DNA of 64,000 bases from CAVVAE01 sp963746185 (GTDB taxonomy: Bacteria > Actinomycetota > Actinomycetes > Propionibacteriales > Nocardioidaceae): positions 1,302,001-1,366,000 of the forward strand of contig CAVVAE010000004.1 in assembly GCA_963746185.1 (NCBI GenBank). The letters are read 5' to 3'. The translations under genes were made by a program, and so were the position numbers. Below, piece after piece: positions 50,745-60,256 of this stretch. A model generated the notes under the pieces. It was not told the DNA's origin, made no database searches, and saw only the letters and a list, made by a program, of their open reading frames with translations. Position 1 is the first letter of the stretch. Every line of letters begins with the position of its first letter.

Positions 50745-51824
50745 ATGACGACTCCGCGGTTCCGGGCTGCCCTCGACTCGATCCCGTCCTACAAGGCGGG
50801 GAAGCCACCGGCGGCCGGGGCCCGGACGTCGTACAAGCTGTCGAGCAACGAGAACCCCTACCCGCCGCTCCCCGGAGTGGTGGAAAAGGCGGCCGAGGCG
50901 GCCGCGAGGATGAACCGCTATCCCGACATGGGCGTCAGTGAGCTGCACCAGGCCATCGCATCGAAACTTTCCGTCAGCGCCGATCAGGTGGCCTCCGGTA
51001 CGGGGTCGGTGGCGGTGTTCTACCACCTGCTGCAGGCGATCTGTTCCGAAGGCGACGAGGTTGTCTACGCCTGGCGGTCGTTCGAGGCTTACCCGATCGC
51101 GGTCGGGCTCACGGGTGCACGCAGCGTCCGGGTCCCGGTCGATGCGCAAGCTCGCCACGACCTGCCGGCGATGCTGGCGGCGATCAACGACGCCACCAAG
51201 GTTGTCGTCGTGTGTTCGCCCAACAACCCCACCGGGCCCGCTGTGCACGGCGACGAGCTCGAAGCATTCCTCGACGCGGTGCCGGGCCACGTGCTGATTG
51301 CGATCGACGAGGCTTACCACGAGTTCGTGACGGACGAAGAGACCCCCGACGCCCTCGAGCTGGCGGGCGGTCGAGACAACGTGGTCGTGCTCCGCACGTT
51401 CAGCAAGGCGTACGGACTCGCCGGGCTCCGGGTCGGGTACGCCGTCGGGCCGCCACCGGTCGTCGAGGCCATCCGGAAATGCGCGCTGCCCTTCGGCGTC
51501 TCGAACATTGCCCAGGCAACCGCGATGGCGTCCCTCGAGAGCGAACCCGAGCTGATGAAGCGGGTAGCGGCGCTGGTGGTGGAACGCACGCGCGTCACGA
51601 CTGCACTCGCCGAGCACGGTTGGACTCTCCCTGATGCTCAGGGCAACTTCGTCTGGTTCCCGCTGGGGGATGCGGCCAACGATTTCGCCGAGAGCTGCGA
51701 TGCGGCGGGGATCAGCGTTCGACCGTTCGCCGGCGACGGAGTGCGTGCATCCATCGGCGAGCCGGAAGCCAATGACCTTCTTATCGAGGTCGCCCGCGCG
51801 TGGCGAGAAGGCCACCCCGCCTAA
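50745..51824 (+). CDS. pat: Aromatic amino acid / histidinol-phosphate-type aminotransferase
   Basis: This 359-residue fold-type I PLP enzyme resembles HisC paralogs used as aromatic aminotransferases in actinobacteria. It has YKLSSNENPYPPLPGVVE, SPNNPTGPAVHGDELEAFL, the aspartate in IDEAYHEFV and the PLP lysine in RTFSKAYGLAGLRVGYAVG. HisC itself normally sits in a his operon, absent here, so the phenylalanine aminotransferase role is preferred. TAAGGT (50733-50738) ends 6 bases before the ATG, so it is probably leaderless and has its own promoter separate from the DDAH-like gene 28 bases upstream. Confidence 0.82.
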   Translation: MTTPRFRAALDSIPSYKAGKPPAAGARTSYKLSSNENPYPPLPGVVEKAAEAAARMNRYPDMGVSELHQAIASKLSVSADQVASGTGSVAVFYHLLQAICSEGDEVVYAWRSFEAYPIAVGLTGARSVRVPVDAQARHDLPAMLAAINDATKVVVVCSPNNPTGPAVHGDELEAFLDAVPGHVLIAIDEAYHEFVTDEETPDALELAGGRDNVVVLRTFSKAYGLAGLRVGYAVGPPPVVEAIRKCALPFGVSNIAQATAMASLESEPELMKRVAALVVERTRVTTALAEHGWTLPDAQGNFVWFPLGDAANDFAESCDAAGISVRPFAGDGVRASIGEPEANDLLIEVARAWREGHPA

Positions 51825-51984
51825 CAGCCCGGCGGCCCGTAACTCGTTGGCGCTGGGTTAGAGGCATCGTCTAGAATGGTGCTTACACCCACCGACCTCA
51901 GCGACGCCGCCACGGCCTCGGCCGGACCGGCTTCTGGTCGGTGGGCCGCTGTCGACATCAGTCTCAAGGGGGCCAACGCCACTG

Positions 51985-53796
51985 ATGACCCAAGCCGCGA
52001 CGACCGAATCCCCAGCTACTTCCCCGAACCGTCCAGCCAGCACTCGCTCGTTGTGGCGCCTCCGCGCCTACCTACGTCCCTACTACTGGGCGCTGGCGGT
52101 GATGGGGAGCACCGCGGTCGTCGGCGTCTTCGTCTCGTTGTCGATCCCGCTCGTCACCAAGAGCATCATCGACGGTCCGATCGCCGACGGAGACCTGTCT
52201 GCGATCTGGCCGCTTGGCCTGCTCGGGCTGGCCTTGGGCATCCTCGAGGCCGCGCTGATCCTGATCCGTCGTTGGGTCCAGGCAGCGGCCGTCCTCGGCT
52301 TCGAGACCGCAGTCCGTGACGACCTCTACCGCCATATGCAGGCGCTGCCGATGGAGTTCCACGGCCGCTGGCAGAGTGGTCAGCTGCTGTCCAGGGTCAC
52401 GACCGACCTCAGTGCGATCCGGCGGTTCATGGGTTTCGGGCTGCTCTTTCTCATCATCAACATCTTGCAGCTGAGCCTGGTCACCGGACTGCTGCTGCAT
52501 CTTTACTGGCCGCTGGGTCTCGTGGTGGCGGTCTCGGCCATCCCGATCATCGTGCTGAGCAAGCGGTTCGAGGAGAAGTACGTCGTCGTCTCCCGTGCTG
52601 TGCAGGACCAGCAGGGTGACGTCGCGACCGCTGTCGAGGAAGGGGCGGTCGGTTTCCGAGTCATCAAGTCGTTCGGTCGCCGGCGCTACGTCGAGCGCAA
52701 CTTCGAGGGCCGGGCGCAGACTCTCTACAACACTTCCCTGGAGAAGGTCCGGCTGTCTTCGAAGTTCTGGACGTTCCTCGAGATCATCCCCAACGTCAGC
52801 CTGGTGATCGTGCTGTTGCTCGGTGCCCAGGCCGTCGGCCGCGACGCGATCAGCCCCGGGACGCTGGTCGCGTTTATCACGCTGATGCTGTCGCTGGTCT
52901 GGCCGATTGAGGCACTCGGATTCATCCTCGCGATGGCCCAGGAGGCGATGACCGCGGCCGCTCGCGTCAACGAGATCTTCGACACCAAGTCGACGGTGAC
53001 CGGCGGCGAGCGTGAGCTCGAGCAGCCGCGCGGCCACCTGCGCTTCGAGGGCGTCGGGTTCCACTTCCCCGACTCGGACGAGCTGGTTCTGCATGACCTC
53101 GACCTTGAGGTCCTACCCGGTGAGACGGTCGCGATCGTTGGAGCAACCGGTGCGGGCAAGACCGCCCTCACCGGACTCGTACCACGCCTGTACGACGTCA
53201 CCTCCGGCCAGATCACCGTTGACGGAGTGGACATCCGCGAGCTCACGATGCCGTCCCTGCGGACCATCGTCGCCACCGCTTTCGAGGAGCCCACGCTGTT
53301 CTCGATGAGTGCCCGTGAGAACGTCGCGCTCGGTCGCCCGGACGCCAGTGACGAAGACATCCGCGCCGCCATCGACCTGGCGCAAGCAGGTTTCGTCTAC
53401 GACCTTCCATGGGGGCTCGACACCAGAATCGGTGAGCAGGGTATGTCGCTGTCCGGAGGCCAGCGCCAGCGACTCGCGCTGGCCCGTGCCGTCCTCGCAC
53501 GGCCACGCATCCTCGTCCTCGACGACACGTTGTCCGCGCTCGACATCCACACCGAGGCACTCGTCGAGCAGGCGCTCCGGCATGTCCTGGCAGAAGCCAC
53601 CGGCATCGTCGTCGCGCATCGTGCCTCGACGGTGATGCTCGCCGACAAGGTCGCGCTCCTGCAAGGCGGCACGATCACGCACGTCGGCACGCATGAGGAC
53701 CTGATCGGGTCCGTCCCGGCCTACCACGACCTGCTCGCCGGCGACACCGACGCCGATGATCTCGAGTCCGCGCAGAGCCAGGGGGTGATGGGATGA
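51985..53796 (+). CDS. ABC exporter subunit with degenerate ATP site (half of a heterodimer)
   Basis: The 603-residue half-transporter has six membrane helices (first LRPYYWALAVMGSTAVVGVFVSL) and an ATPase domain from about residue 350. Walker A is VGATGAGKTAL and the signature SLSGGQRQRLALARAVL. Walker B is RILVLDDTLSALD, where the catalytic glutamate is replaced by aspartate. That substitution marks the degenerate site of heterodimeric exporters. The partner with a canonical site follows with a 4-base overlap. The upstream 160 bases contain TAGAAT at 51872-51877 as a possible -10. The substrate is unknown; drugs or lipids are typical. Confidence 0.92.
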   Translation: MTQAATTESPATSPNRPASTRSLWRLRAYLRPYYWALAVMGSTAVVGVFVSLSIPLVTKSIIDGPIADGDLSAIWPLGLLGLALGILEAALILIRRWVQAAAVLGFETAVRDDLYRHMQALPMEFHGRWQSGQLLSRVTTDLSAIRRFMGFGLLFLIINILQLSLVTGLLLHLYWPLGLVVAVSAIPIIVLSKRFEEKYVVVSRAVQDQQGDVATAVEEGAVGFRVIKSFGRRRYVERNFEGRAQTLYNTSLEKVRLSSKFWTFLEIIPNVSLVIVLLLGAQAVGRDAISPGTLVAFITLMLSLVWPIEALGFILAMAQEAMTAAARVNEIFDTKSTVTGGERELEQPRGHLRFEGVGFHFPDSDELVLHDLDLEVLPGETVAIVGATGAGKTALTGLVPRLYDVTSGQITVDGVDIRELTMPSLRTIVATAFEEPTLFSMSARENVALGRPDASDEDIRAAIDLAQAGFVYDLPWGLDTRIGEQGMSLSGGQRQRLALARAVLARPRILVLDDTLSALDIHTEALVEQALRHVLAEATGIVVAHRASTVMLADKVALLQGGTITHVGTHEDLIGSVPAYHDLLAGDTDADDLESAQSQGVMG

Positions 53797-55688
53797 CGCC
53801 CCATGACTCTCACTCGTATGACGTGAACGAAGAAGACGCGGAGAACTTGGCAACCGAGGTCGCAGACGGCCGCGACGGCAACTGGCGTGGCGTGGCGGCC
53901 GAAGACCGCGACGAGATTCCGGACAAGGTCTCGCTGGTCCTCCAGGATCGGTCGCGCCGATTGCTGAAGTCGCTGCTCCGGCCGCACAAAAAGCTGCTCA
54001 TCTTCCTGCTCGTGGCTGTTCTCATCGAGAACGCTGCCCGGCTGTCCGTGCCCTACCTCGTCAAGCAAGGCATCGATGTCGGTATCCCCCCGATCCAGGA
54101 CGGCGAGGGCAGCGAGACGCTGTACGGGATCATCGGCATTCTGCTCGTGGCCGTGGCGATCCAAGCCATCACCCGCGTCACGTTCCTCAGGCTGGGCGGC
54201 AAGATCGGCCAGGAGGTGCTGTTCACGTTGCGGAGGCGGGTGTTCTCGCACTTCCAGATCCTGTCGCCCGCGTTCCACGACGACTACACCTCTGGTCGGG
54301 TGATCTCGCGGCAGACCTCTGACATCGACGCGATCTATGAGCTTCTCGAGACGGGCTTCGACGGGCTCTTCACGGCCGTGCTCACGCTCTTCGGTACGGC
54401 GATCCTATTGCTCTACCTCGACGTCAAGCTTGGCCTGGTCAGCCTGCTGTGTTTCCCGTTCCTCCTGCTGATCACGCGCTGGTTCCGGCGTGAGTCGGCG
54501 AAGGCATATCGGCGTACCCGCGAGACCGTCGCGGTCGTCATCGTGCACTTCGTCGAGACGATCCAGGGCATGCGCGCGGTCCAGGCCTTCCGCCGCGAGG
54601 ATCGCAACCAGGAGATCTTCGAGACCGTCAATGACGACTACCGGGCTGCCAACGAGCGCGCGTTCCGTCTCGTCGGGCTCTTCATGCCGGGAATCAAGCT
54701 GATCGGAAACATCACGATCGCGATTGTCCTGGTCTACGGCGCCAAGCTGGCGATCGAGGGCGAGATCACCCTCGGTGTGCTCGCTGCCTTCCTCCTCTAT
54801 CTGCGGATGTTCTTCGAGCCGATGCAGGAGATCTCGCAGTTCTACAACACGTTCCAGTCCGCTTCCGCGGCCCTGGAGAAGCTGTCCGGTGTGCTCGAGG
54901 AGGAACCGGCGGTTCCGGAGCCGATCAAGCCGGTGCGGATCACCGACGCACAGGGGGCATTGCGCCTCGACCACGTGCGCTTCGAGTACGTCGCAGACCG
55001 CCCCGTGCTGCCAGACCTCGACCTCGACGTACCGGCTGGGATGACGCTGGCGCTCGTCGGTACGACGGGTGCGGGCAAGACGACGCTCGCGAAGCTGGTC
55101 TCGCGCTTCTACGACCCCAACGACGGCCGCATCACGCTGGACGGTGTCGACCTGCGCGACATCACCGAGGACGACCTGCGCAAGGCCGTCGTGATGGTCA
55201 CCCAGGAGAACTTCATGTTCAATGGCACCGTCGCGGACAACATCCGCTTCGGGAAGCCGGAAGCGACGATGGACGAAGTCGTCCAGGCGGCGCAGGCGAT
55301 TGGGGCACACGACTTCATCACGGCGCTGCCGCAGGGCTACGACACCGACGTCGCCAACCGAGGAGGTCGCCTCTCAGCCGGTCAGCGACAGCTCGTCGCC
55401 TTCGCCCGCGCGTTCCTGGCCGACCCGGCAGTGCTGATCCTCGACGAGGCAACGTCAAGCCTCGACGTGCCGTCCGAACGGTTGGTGCAGCGAGCACTCC
55501 GGACCATCCTTGCCGAGCGGACCGCGATCATCATCGCTCACCGGTTGTCGACGGTGGAGATCGCCGACCGGGTGCTGGTGATGGAGCACGGCCGGATCGT
55601 CGAGGATGGCACACCGACGGACCTGATCGCCGGCGGCGAAGGCCGGTTCTCCGATCTGCACGACGCCTGGATCGCGTCGCTCGCCTAA
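53793..55688 (+). CDS. ABC exporter subunit with canonical ATP site
   Basis: The 631-residue partner half-transporter has an acidic N-terminal extension of about 60 residues (NEEDAENLATEVADG) before the first helix (LLIFLLVAVLIENAARL). Its ATPase domain has Walker A VGTTGAGKTTLAKLV, a signature reading RLSAGQRQLVAFARA (LSAGQ instead of LSGGQ) and Walker B AVLILDEATSSLD with the catalytic glutamate. In the heterodimer its Walker B pairs with the intact LSGGQ of the partner, while the LSAGQ faces the partner's degenerate site. This matches asymmetric exporters. Confidence 0.92.
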   Translation: MTPHDSHSYDVNEEDAENLATEVADGRDGNWRGVAAEDRDEIPDKVSLVLQDRSRRLLKSLLRPHKKLLIFLLVAVLIENAARLSVPYLVKQGIDVGIPPIQDGEGSETLYGIIGILLVAVAIQAITRVTFLRLGGKIGQEVLFTLRRRVFSHFQILSPAFHDDYTSGRVISRQTSDIDAIYELLETGFDGLFTAVLTLFGTAILLLYLDVKLGLVSLLCFPFLLLITRWFRRESAKAYRRTRETVAVVIVHFVETIQGMRAVQAFRREDRNQEIFETVNDDYRAANERAFRLVGLFMPGIKLIGNITIAIVLVYGAKLAIEGEITLGVLAAFLLYLRMFFEPMQEISQFYNTFQSASAALEKLSGVLEEEPAVPEPIKPVRITDAQGALRLDHVRFEYVADRPVLPDLDLDVPAGMTLALVGTTGAGKTTLAKLVSRFYDPNDGRITLDGVDLRDITEDDLRKAVVMVTQENFMFNGTVADNIRFGKPEATMDEVVQAAQAIGAHDFITALPQGYDTDVANRGGRLSAGQRQLVAFARAFLADPAVLILDEATSSLDVPSERLVQRALRTILAERTAIIIAHRLSTVEIADRVLVMEHGRIVEDGTPTDLIAGGEGRFSDLHDAWIASLA

Positions 55689-55691
55689 GCC

Positions 55692-58600
55692 CTAGGACAC
55701 CTCGGGCATCTCTGGTGGCGAGAGCGCTGGGGTCTTCTTGAGCAGCTGCTCCACGACGGTCAGGGCGCGGTCGAGCTGGACGTCGTTTCTGGCGACCCGG
55801 TCCTGCGGTGGAACCTGCACCTCGATGTCGGGGTCGACGCCGTAGTTCTCCACGCCCCAGCCGAAGTCCTCGAACCAGAATGAGTAGCGCGGCTGGGTGA
55901 CCGCCGTACCGTCAATCAACTTGTAGCGGCCGTCGATACCGATCACACCGCCCCAGGTGCGGGTGCCGATCACTGGCCCCAACCCGAGTGACTGGATGGC
56001 GGCGGTCACGATGTCGCCGTCCGAGCCGGCGTGCATGTCGGTCACCGTGACGAGAGGACCCCGTCGTGCATCCGCCGGGTAGGACTGCGGTTGCTGCCAA
56101 CGGACCAGATCCCAGCCAATGATCCTGCGCGCCAGCTTTTCGACGACGAGCTGGGAGGTGTGCCCGCCGCGGTTACCGCGGACGTCGACGATGAGGGCGT
56201 CACGGGCGACCTCGGTGCGCAAGTCGCGATGCAGCTGGGCCCAGCCACCCGACACCATGTCGGGCACATGCAGGTAGCCCACCCGGCCGTCGGTCTGGGC
56301 GTGAACGTAGGAGCGCCGGTCGTTGACCCAGTCCTGGTAACGCAGCGGCATCTCGTCGGCGAGCGGTACGACGACGACTCGTCGCGCCTCGCCGTCCGAC
56401 TTCGGGGCGATCGTGAGCTCGACTGGCTTGTCCGCCGTACCGATGAGCAGCGCGGCGGGGCTCTTCGTCCGGCTCGTCAGCCGACCGTCGACCCCGACGA
56501 TGGCGTCGCCGACCGTGGCGCCGACTCCCGGTGCTGTGAGCGGCGATCGGGCTCGCCTCTCCGATGGTTCACCGGGCACGATCCGGACGATCCGCCATGC
56601 CTCGCCGTCAAACTCGAGGTCGGCTCCGAGCAGCCCCTGGCGCCGACCTGGATCGATCTCGTCTTCGGCTGGCATGACGTAGGCATGGGACGAACCGAGC
56701 TCGCCGTGGAGCTCCCAGATCAGGTCGACGAGATCGTCGTGGCAACCCAACCGGCTGAGCAAAGGTTCGTACCGGTCTCGGGCACGCTCCCAGTCGAGGC
56801 CACCCATGTCCTCGCGCCAGAAGTGGTCGCGCATGAGGCGCCAGGCCTCGTGGTACATCTGCGCCCACTCCGCTCGGGGAGAGACCTCGACCCGCACACG
56901 CTGCAGGTCGACGGCGCCGTCATCGGGCCCGCCGCCTGAGGCAGCATCGCCCGACCTCTCGGGCGTGACGACCTTTCGCGACGCTGGAACGACGCGCAGC
57001 TTCTCCTTGTCTCGCACGATCAGCCGCGACCCGTCGCCGGTAGCGATGATCGAGTCGGCTGCCTCGAGCAGGGTTTGGGTCTTGCCGGTCGCCAGGTCGA
57101 TGTGTTCGACGCAGGCTTGTCGTTTCTCGTCGCCGACCCGGGGCCGATCATCGCCCAGCTCACCCGAGAGCGGTTGGTTCAGCCACACCAGTCCGCCGTT
57201 GACCGCTTGCAGCTGCGAGTAGCGGCCACCCGCGACCGGGACCGCGGTGATCCGCTGATCGAGGCCGTCGACGTCGACGGTGGTTGTCGGTGGTTCGGAG
57301 TCCTTCGCTGATGCCCCATCACTGGAGGCTGAGTCATTGAGGGACGGGTGAGGTCCGCTGTCAGGGACAGCTCGCCCACCGAGCCTGGGGTCGAACGGTG
57401 AAGGGGTGTCGATCGCCAGCGGGATCAGGTGGGGGCGACATCCGTTCGGGAACGACAGGTCGAAGACGAACGCGTCGTACACCGGGTCGAGGCTGCGAAT
57501 GGACAAGAACGCCAGATGCTTTCCGTCCTTGGTGAAGACGGGCTCGGAGTCGGTGAAACGCAGCGGCGTCACGTCGATCGGCCCGGCTCGACCACCGACC
57601 TTCACCATCTTGATCTGACGCAGCGGGTCAGCGCCCGGTGCAGACCAGGTGAGCCATTGGGAGTCGGGTGAGAACGCCAACCCGCTCATGTCGCCGTACG
57701 TCGTCCGGTCGATCTCGGTGACGCGTGCCGAGCGAGCCACGTCTCCAGCGGGGATGCTGACCGTCAGCAGCCGGCCGTCATGACTAGCGATCGCGAGGCG
57801 CTGACCATCAGGAGACGCCGTCATCTCGAGGACGCGGCCGATCCTCCCCGCCGCCACGAGAGTCTGCGAGCCGCTCGCAACGTCGTCGACGCTGGCTATC
57901 TCGACCGCGTCGTCACCGGCTGCGTCGCTGATCCACGCGACTCTTCCGGTGTTGCCGAGTACGGCGGGAAGCCGTCGACGTACCCCGGAACCTTCGGCCA
58001 GGGCGCGGACCGGACCGTCGCGATGGGTGAGCCACTGAATCGTGCCGCGAGTCTCGACGGCGGAGGCATGCCCGGACTGGTCCGGGCTGATGGTGTCGAG
58101 CTTGCTCGCGCTGATCTTGAGCCTGGCCGGTTGCTGCGCCGGGCGGGCTCCGCCGAGCCGGACGTCGACCTCACGCGGCTCCACGCCACTGTCGAGTGAG
58201 TCCAAGTGGTACAGCGAGCCACCGGCGACGTACACCACCTGCTGGCCATCGGAAGTGGCATGCCGTACGTAGAAGTCGTCGTGGTCTGTGTGCCTGACCA
58301 GGCGCGAGGTGCTCGGGGATCGTTTGCCGACCGTCGCGCTGTAGATCTGGCTCCGGCCTTCGTGGTCGGAACAGAAACCGATGTGCTGCCGACCATCCGT
58401 TCCGGTGGTCCACAGTGGACTGACGAGAGCTGAGGGCAGGTCGGAGAAGATCCGTTTGAACTCTCCGTCGCCCGACAAGTCGAGCCACAGCTGCGCGGCG
58501 GTGCCACCGCGATAATGCTTCCACCAGGCCGACTCCACCGTTCCGGTGCTCGACAGAAGCACGCCGCCCTCCGGGCCGAGGACGAGATCCCCCGCCCAGC

Positions 58601-58997
58601 CGTACGGGAGCCGTCGGCTCGGACTGCCGTCAGCGGGAACGGCGTGGGCAAACATCCGGGCCCGTTCGGCCTCGCCCGTCGTGCTCACGACGAGGATCTC
58701 GTCGTCACTCAGCCAGCCGCGGACAAACGTGCGGTCCTGACCCCAGTAGGTGAGGCGGACTGACACGCCGCCGTCGATCGGGGCGAGGTAGACCTCGTTG
58801 GATCCGTCACGGCGGGCGGTCCAGGCCACCTGGGATCCGTCAGGCGAAATTCGTGGGGAGGCAGCCGGGACGTGGTCGGCGCTGACGCGGTAGGCGCGGC
58901 CGCCGTCCTTGTTGCAGAGCCAGATGTCGTTCTCGGCGACGAAGGCGATCGCGTCGTCGCGTACATGCGGAAAGCGGAGGTAGCAGTCAGTGGTCAC
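55692..58997 (-). CDS. Tricorn protease
   Basis: This 1101-residue tail-specific protease (S41 family) trims peptides released by the proteasome. An N-terminal beta-propeller runs first (YLRFPHVRDDAIAFVAENDIWL, repeated SPDGSQVAW / SPDSQWLTW units), then a second propeller, a PDZ-like domain and the catalytic core. The likely catalytic residues are the histidine in RLMRDHFW, the serine in MHAGSDGDIV and the glutamate in GVENYGVDPDIEV. GTG 58997 is 7 bases after TAGCGT (59005-59010, minus), so it is probably leaderless; an upstream extension to 59180 lacks support. The two stop codons of the ABC operon and this gene face each other, 3 bases apart. Confidence 0.9.
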   Translation of the reverse strand: MTTDCYLRFPHVRDDAIAFVAENDIWLCNKDGGRAYRVSADHVPAASPRISPDGSQVAWTARRDGSNEVYLAPIDGGVSVRLTYWGQDRTFVRGWLSDDEILVVSTTGEAERARMFAHAVPADGSPSRRLPYGWAGDLVLGPEGGVLLSSTGTVESAWWKHYRGGTAAQLWLDLSGDGEFKRIFSDLPSALVSPLWTTGTDGRQHIGFCSDHEGRSQIYSATVGKRSPSTSRLVRHTDHDDFYVRHATSDGQQVVYVAGGSLYHLDSLDSGVEPREVDVRLGGARPAQQPARLKISASKLDTISPDQSGHASAVETRGTIQWLTHRDGPVRALAEGSGVRRRLPAVLGNTGRVAWISDAAGDDAVEIASVDDVASGSQTLVAAGRIGRVLEMTASPDGQRLAIASHDGRLLTVSIPAGDVARSARVTEIDRTTYGDMSGLAFSPDSQWLTWSAPGADPLRQIKMVKVGGRAGPIDVTPLRFTDSEPVFTKDGKHLAFLSIRSLDPVYDAFVFDLSFPNGCRPHLIPLAIDTPSPFDPRLGGRAVPDSGPHPSLNDSASSDGASAKDSEPPTTTVDVDGLDQRITAVPVAGGRYSQLQAVNGGLVWLNQPLSGELGDDRPRVGDEKRQACVEHIDLATGKTQTLLEAADSIIATGDGSRLIVRDKEKLRVVPASRKVVTPERSGDAASGGGPDDGAVDLQRVRVEVSPRAEWAQMYHEAWRLMRDHFWREDMGGLDWERARDRYEPLLSRLGCHDDLVDLIWELHGELGSSHAYVMPAEDEIDPGRRQGLLGADLEFDGEAWRIVRIVPGEPSERRARSPLTAPGVGATVGDAIVGVDGRLTSRTKSPAALLIGTADKPVELTIAPKSDGEARRVVVVPLADEMPLRYQDWVNDRRSYVHAQTDGRVGYLHVPDMVSGGWAQLHRDLRTEVARDALIVDVRGNRGGHTSQLVVEKLARRIIGWDLVRWQQPQSYPADARRGPLVTVTDMHAGSDGDIVTAAIQSLGLGPVIGTRTWGGVIGIDGRYKLIDGTAVTQPRYSFWFEDFGWGVENYGVDPDIEVQVPPQDRVARNDVQLDRALTVVEQLLKKTPALSPPEMPEVS

Positions 58998-59227
58998 CGG
59001 CCAGACGCTACCTCTCGCGCCCAACCAAGGCGAGGGGGAATTCGACCCCGTCAGTTGATGTCGAACCCTCGTTTCCCTCACGGTCGAGCATCGACATTGC
59101 GTGGTGGCCGCCGCGCGCGTCGATGAGACGCACTCGGGTGGCGCCGGCCGCGACAAGCCGGTCGGTGTCGGCATCGACACGATGCCCTCACTGGCTCAAT
59201 CACCTGGGTAGAGGGCACGATGACCTC

Positions 59228-60256
59228 ATGACCCCACCAGATGCCGCAGGCCGTGTGGATTCCGTCGCCCAGCTTCGAGAGATGGTGAGCGGCTATCGGG
59301 TCACCCAGGCGCTGCATGTAGTGGCAGTCCTCGGCATCGCCGACCTGCTCGGTGACGCGAGCCGGGGCGTCGATGACCTGGCGGCTGCCACCGACACCGA
59401 CGCGGGTGCTCTGCGGCGCGTCCTGCGGGCCCTGGCAGCCGAGGGTGTCTTTGTGGAGAGCGATGACGGGAGTTTCGCCAACAACGAGCTCAGTTGCGCC
59501 CTGATCAGTGACACACCCGGGTCACTACGTCCGTACGCCATGTTCGTCGGTGCCGACTATCACTGGGGGACGTGGGGAAACCTGCTGCACACCGTACGAA
59601 CCGGCGAGAACGCCTTCATGGACCGGTTTGGGACGGACGTCTGGAGCTACCGGTCAGACAAGCCCGAGTTGAGCGCGGTCTTCGATGCGTTCATGAAGTC
59701 CAACACAGAGACCGTCACCGCTGCGGTCGTCTCGGCGTACGACTTCAGTGCGGCGAAGACGGTCGTGGACGTAGGCGGCGGGACCGGCGCCCTGGTCGGC
59801 GCGGTGCTGGAGGCAAACCCGGAGGTGTCCGGCGTGGTGTTCGATCTGCCGGTCGTGATCGATCAGGCACCTGAGGTGACTCGCGGCTTGGCCTGGGCCT
59901 CGCGCTGCGACTTCGTCGCCGGCAGCATGTTCGAAAGCGTGCCTGGCAACGGTGACGTCTACATGATGAAGTCGATCCTCCACGACTGGCCCGACGCCGA
60001 TGCAGTGACGATCTTGACGCGATGCCGGGGGGCCATGCATGACACGGCCGCAGTGTTGATCCTCGAGCGCCTTCTCGAAGGGCCGAACCTGGCAGCAGCC
60101 ACAAAGTTCTCCGACCTCAACATGATGGTCATGTTGGGTGGTCGCGAACGTACCGAGGCAGAGTTCGCCGACCTTTGCCAGCAGGCGGGACTGCGCCTTC
60201 AACGGACGCTTCCGACCTCGAGCCCCTGGTTCGTGCTCGAAGCGGTCAAGGCTTAG
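59228..60256 (+). CDS. SAM-dependent O-methyltransferase, family 2
   Basis: The 342-residue product has an N-terminal dimerisation winged helix (MVSGYRVTQALHVVAVLGIADLLGDASRGVDDLAAATDTD) and a Rossmann SAM domain: TVVDVGGGTGALVGAVLEANPEVSGVVFDLP, then DVYMMKSILHDWPDADAVTIL (the catalytic histidine of this family) and ILERLLEGPN. Members methylate small-molecule hydroxyls in secondary metabolism or hydroxylated aromatic compounds. The substrate is unknown. It overlaps the EamA gene by 4 bases, tail to tail. Confidence 0.88.
   Translation: MTPPDAAGRVDSVAQLREMVSGYRVTQALHVVAVLGIADLLGDASRGVDDLAAATDTDAGALRRVLRALAAEGVFVESDDGSFANNELSCALISDTPGSLRPYAMFVGADYHWGTWGNLLHTVRTGENAFMDRFGTDVWSYRSDKPELSAVFDAFMKSNTETVTAAVVSAYDFSAAKTVVDVGGGTGALVGAVLEANPEVSGVVFDLPVVIDQAPEVTRGLAWASRCDFVAGSMFESVPGNGDVYMMKSILHDWPDADAVTILTRCRGAMHDTAAVLILERLLEGPNLAAATKFSDLNMMVMLGGRERTEAEFADLCQQAGLRLQRTLPTSSPWFVLEAVKA

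Noticed and set aside
50694..51815. Minus-strand frame of 373 codons opposite the aminotransferase gene
   Set aside because: Fully antisense to a gene with intact PLP motifs; composition is that of a shadow frame.
58998..59180. N-terminal extension of tricorn protease by 61 codons
   Set aside because: The extension is Arg/Pro/Ser-rich without conservation, and the -10-like TAGCGT 7 bases before GTG 58997 argues for the shorter form.
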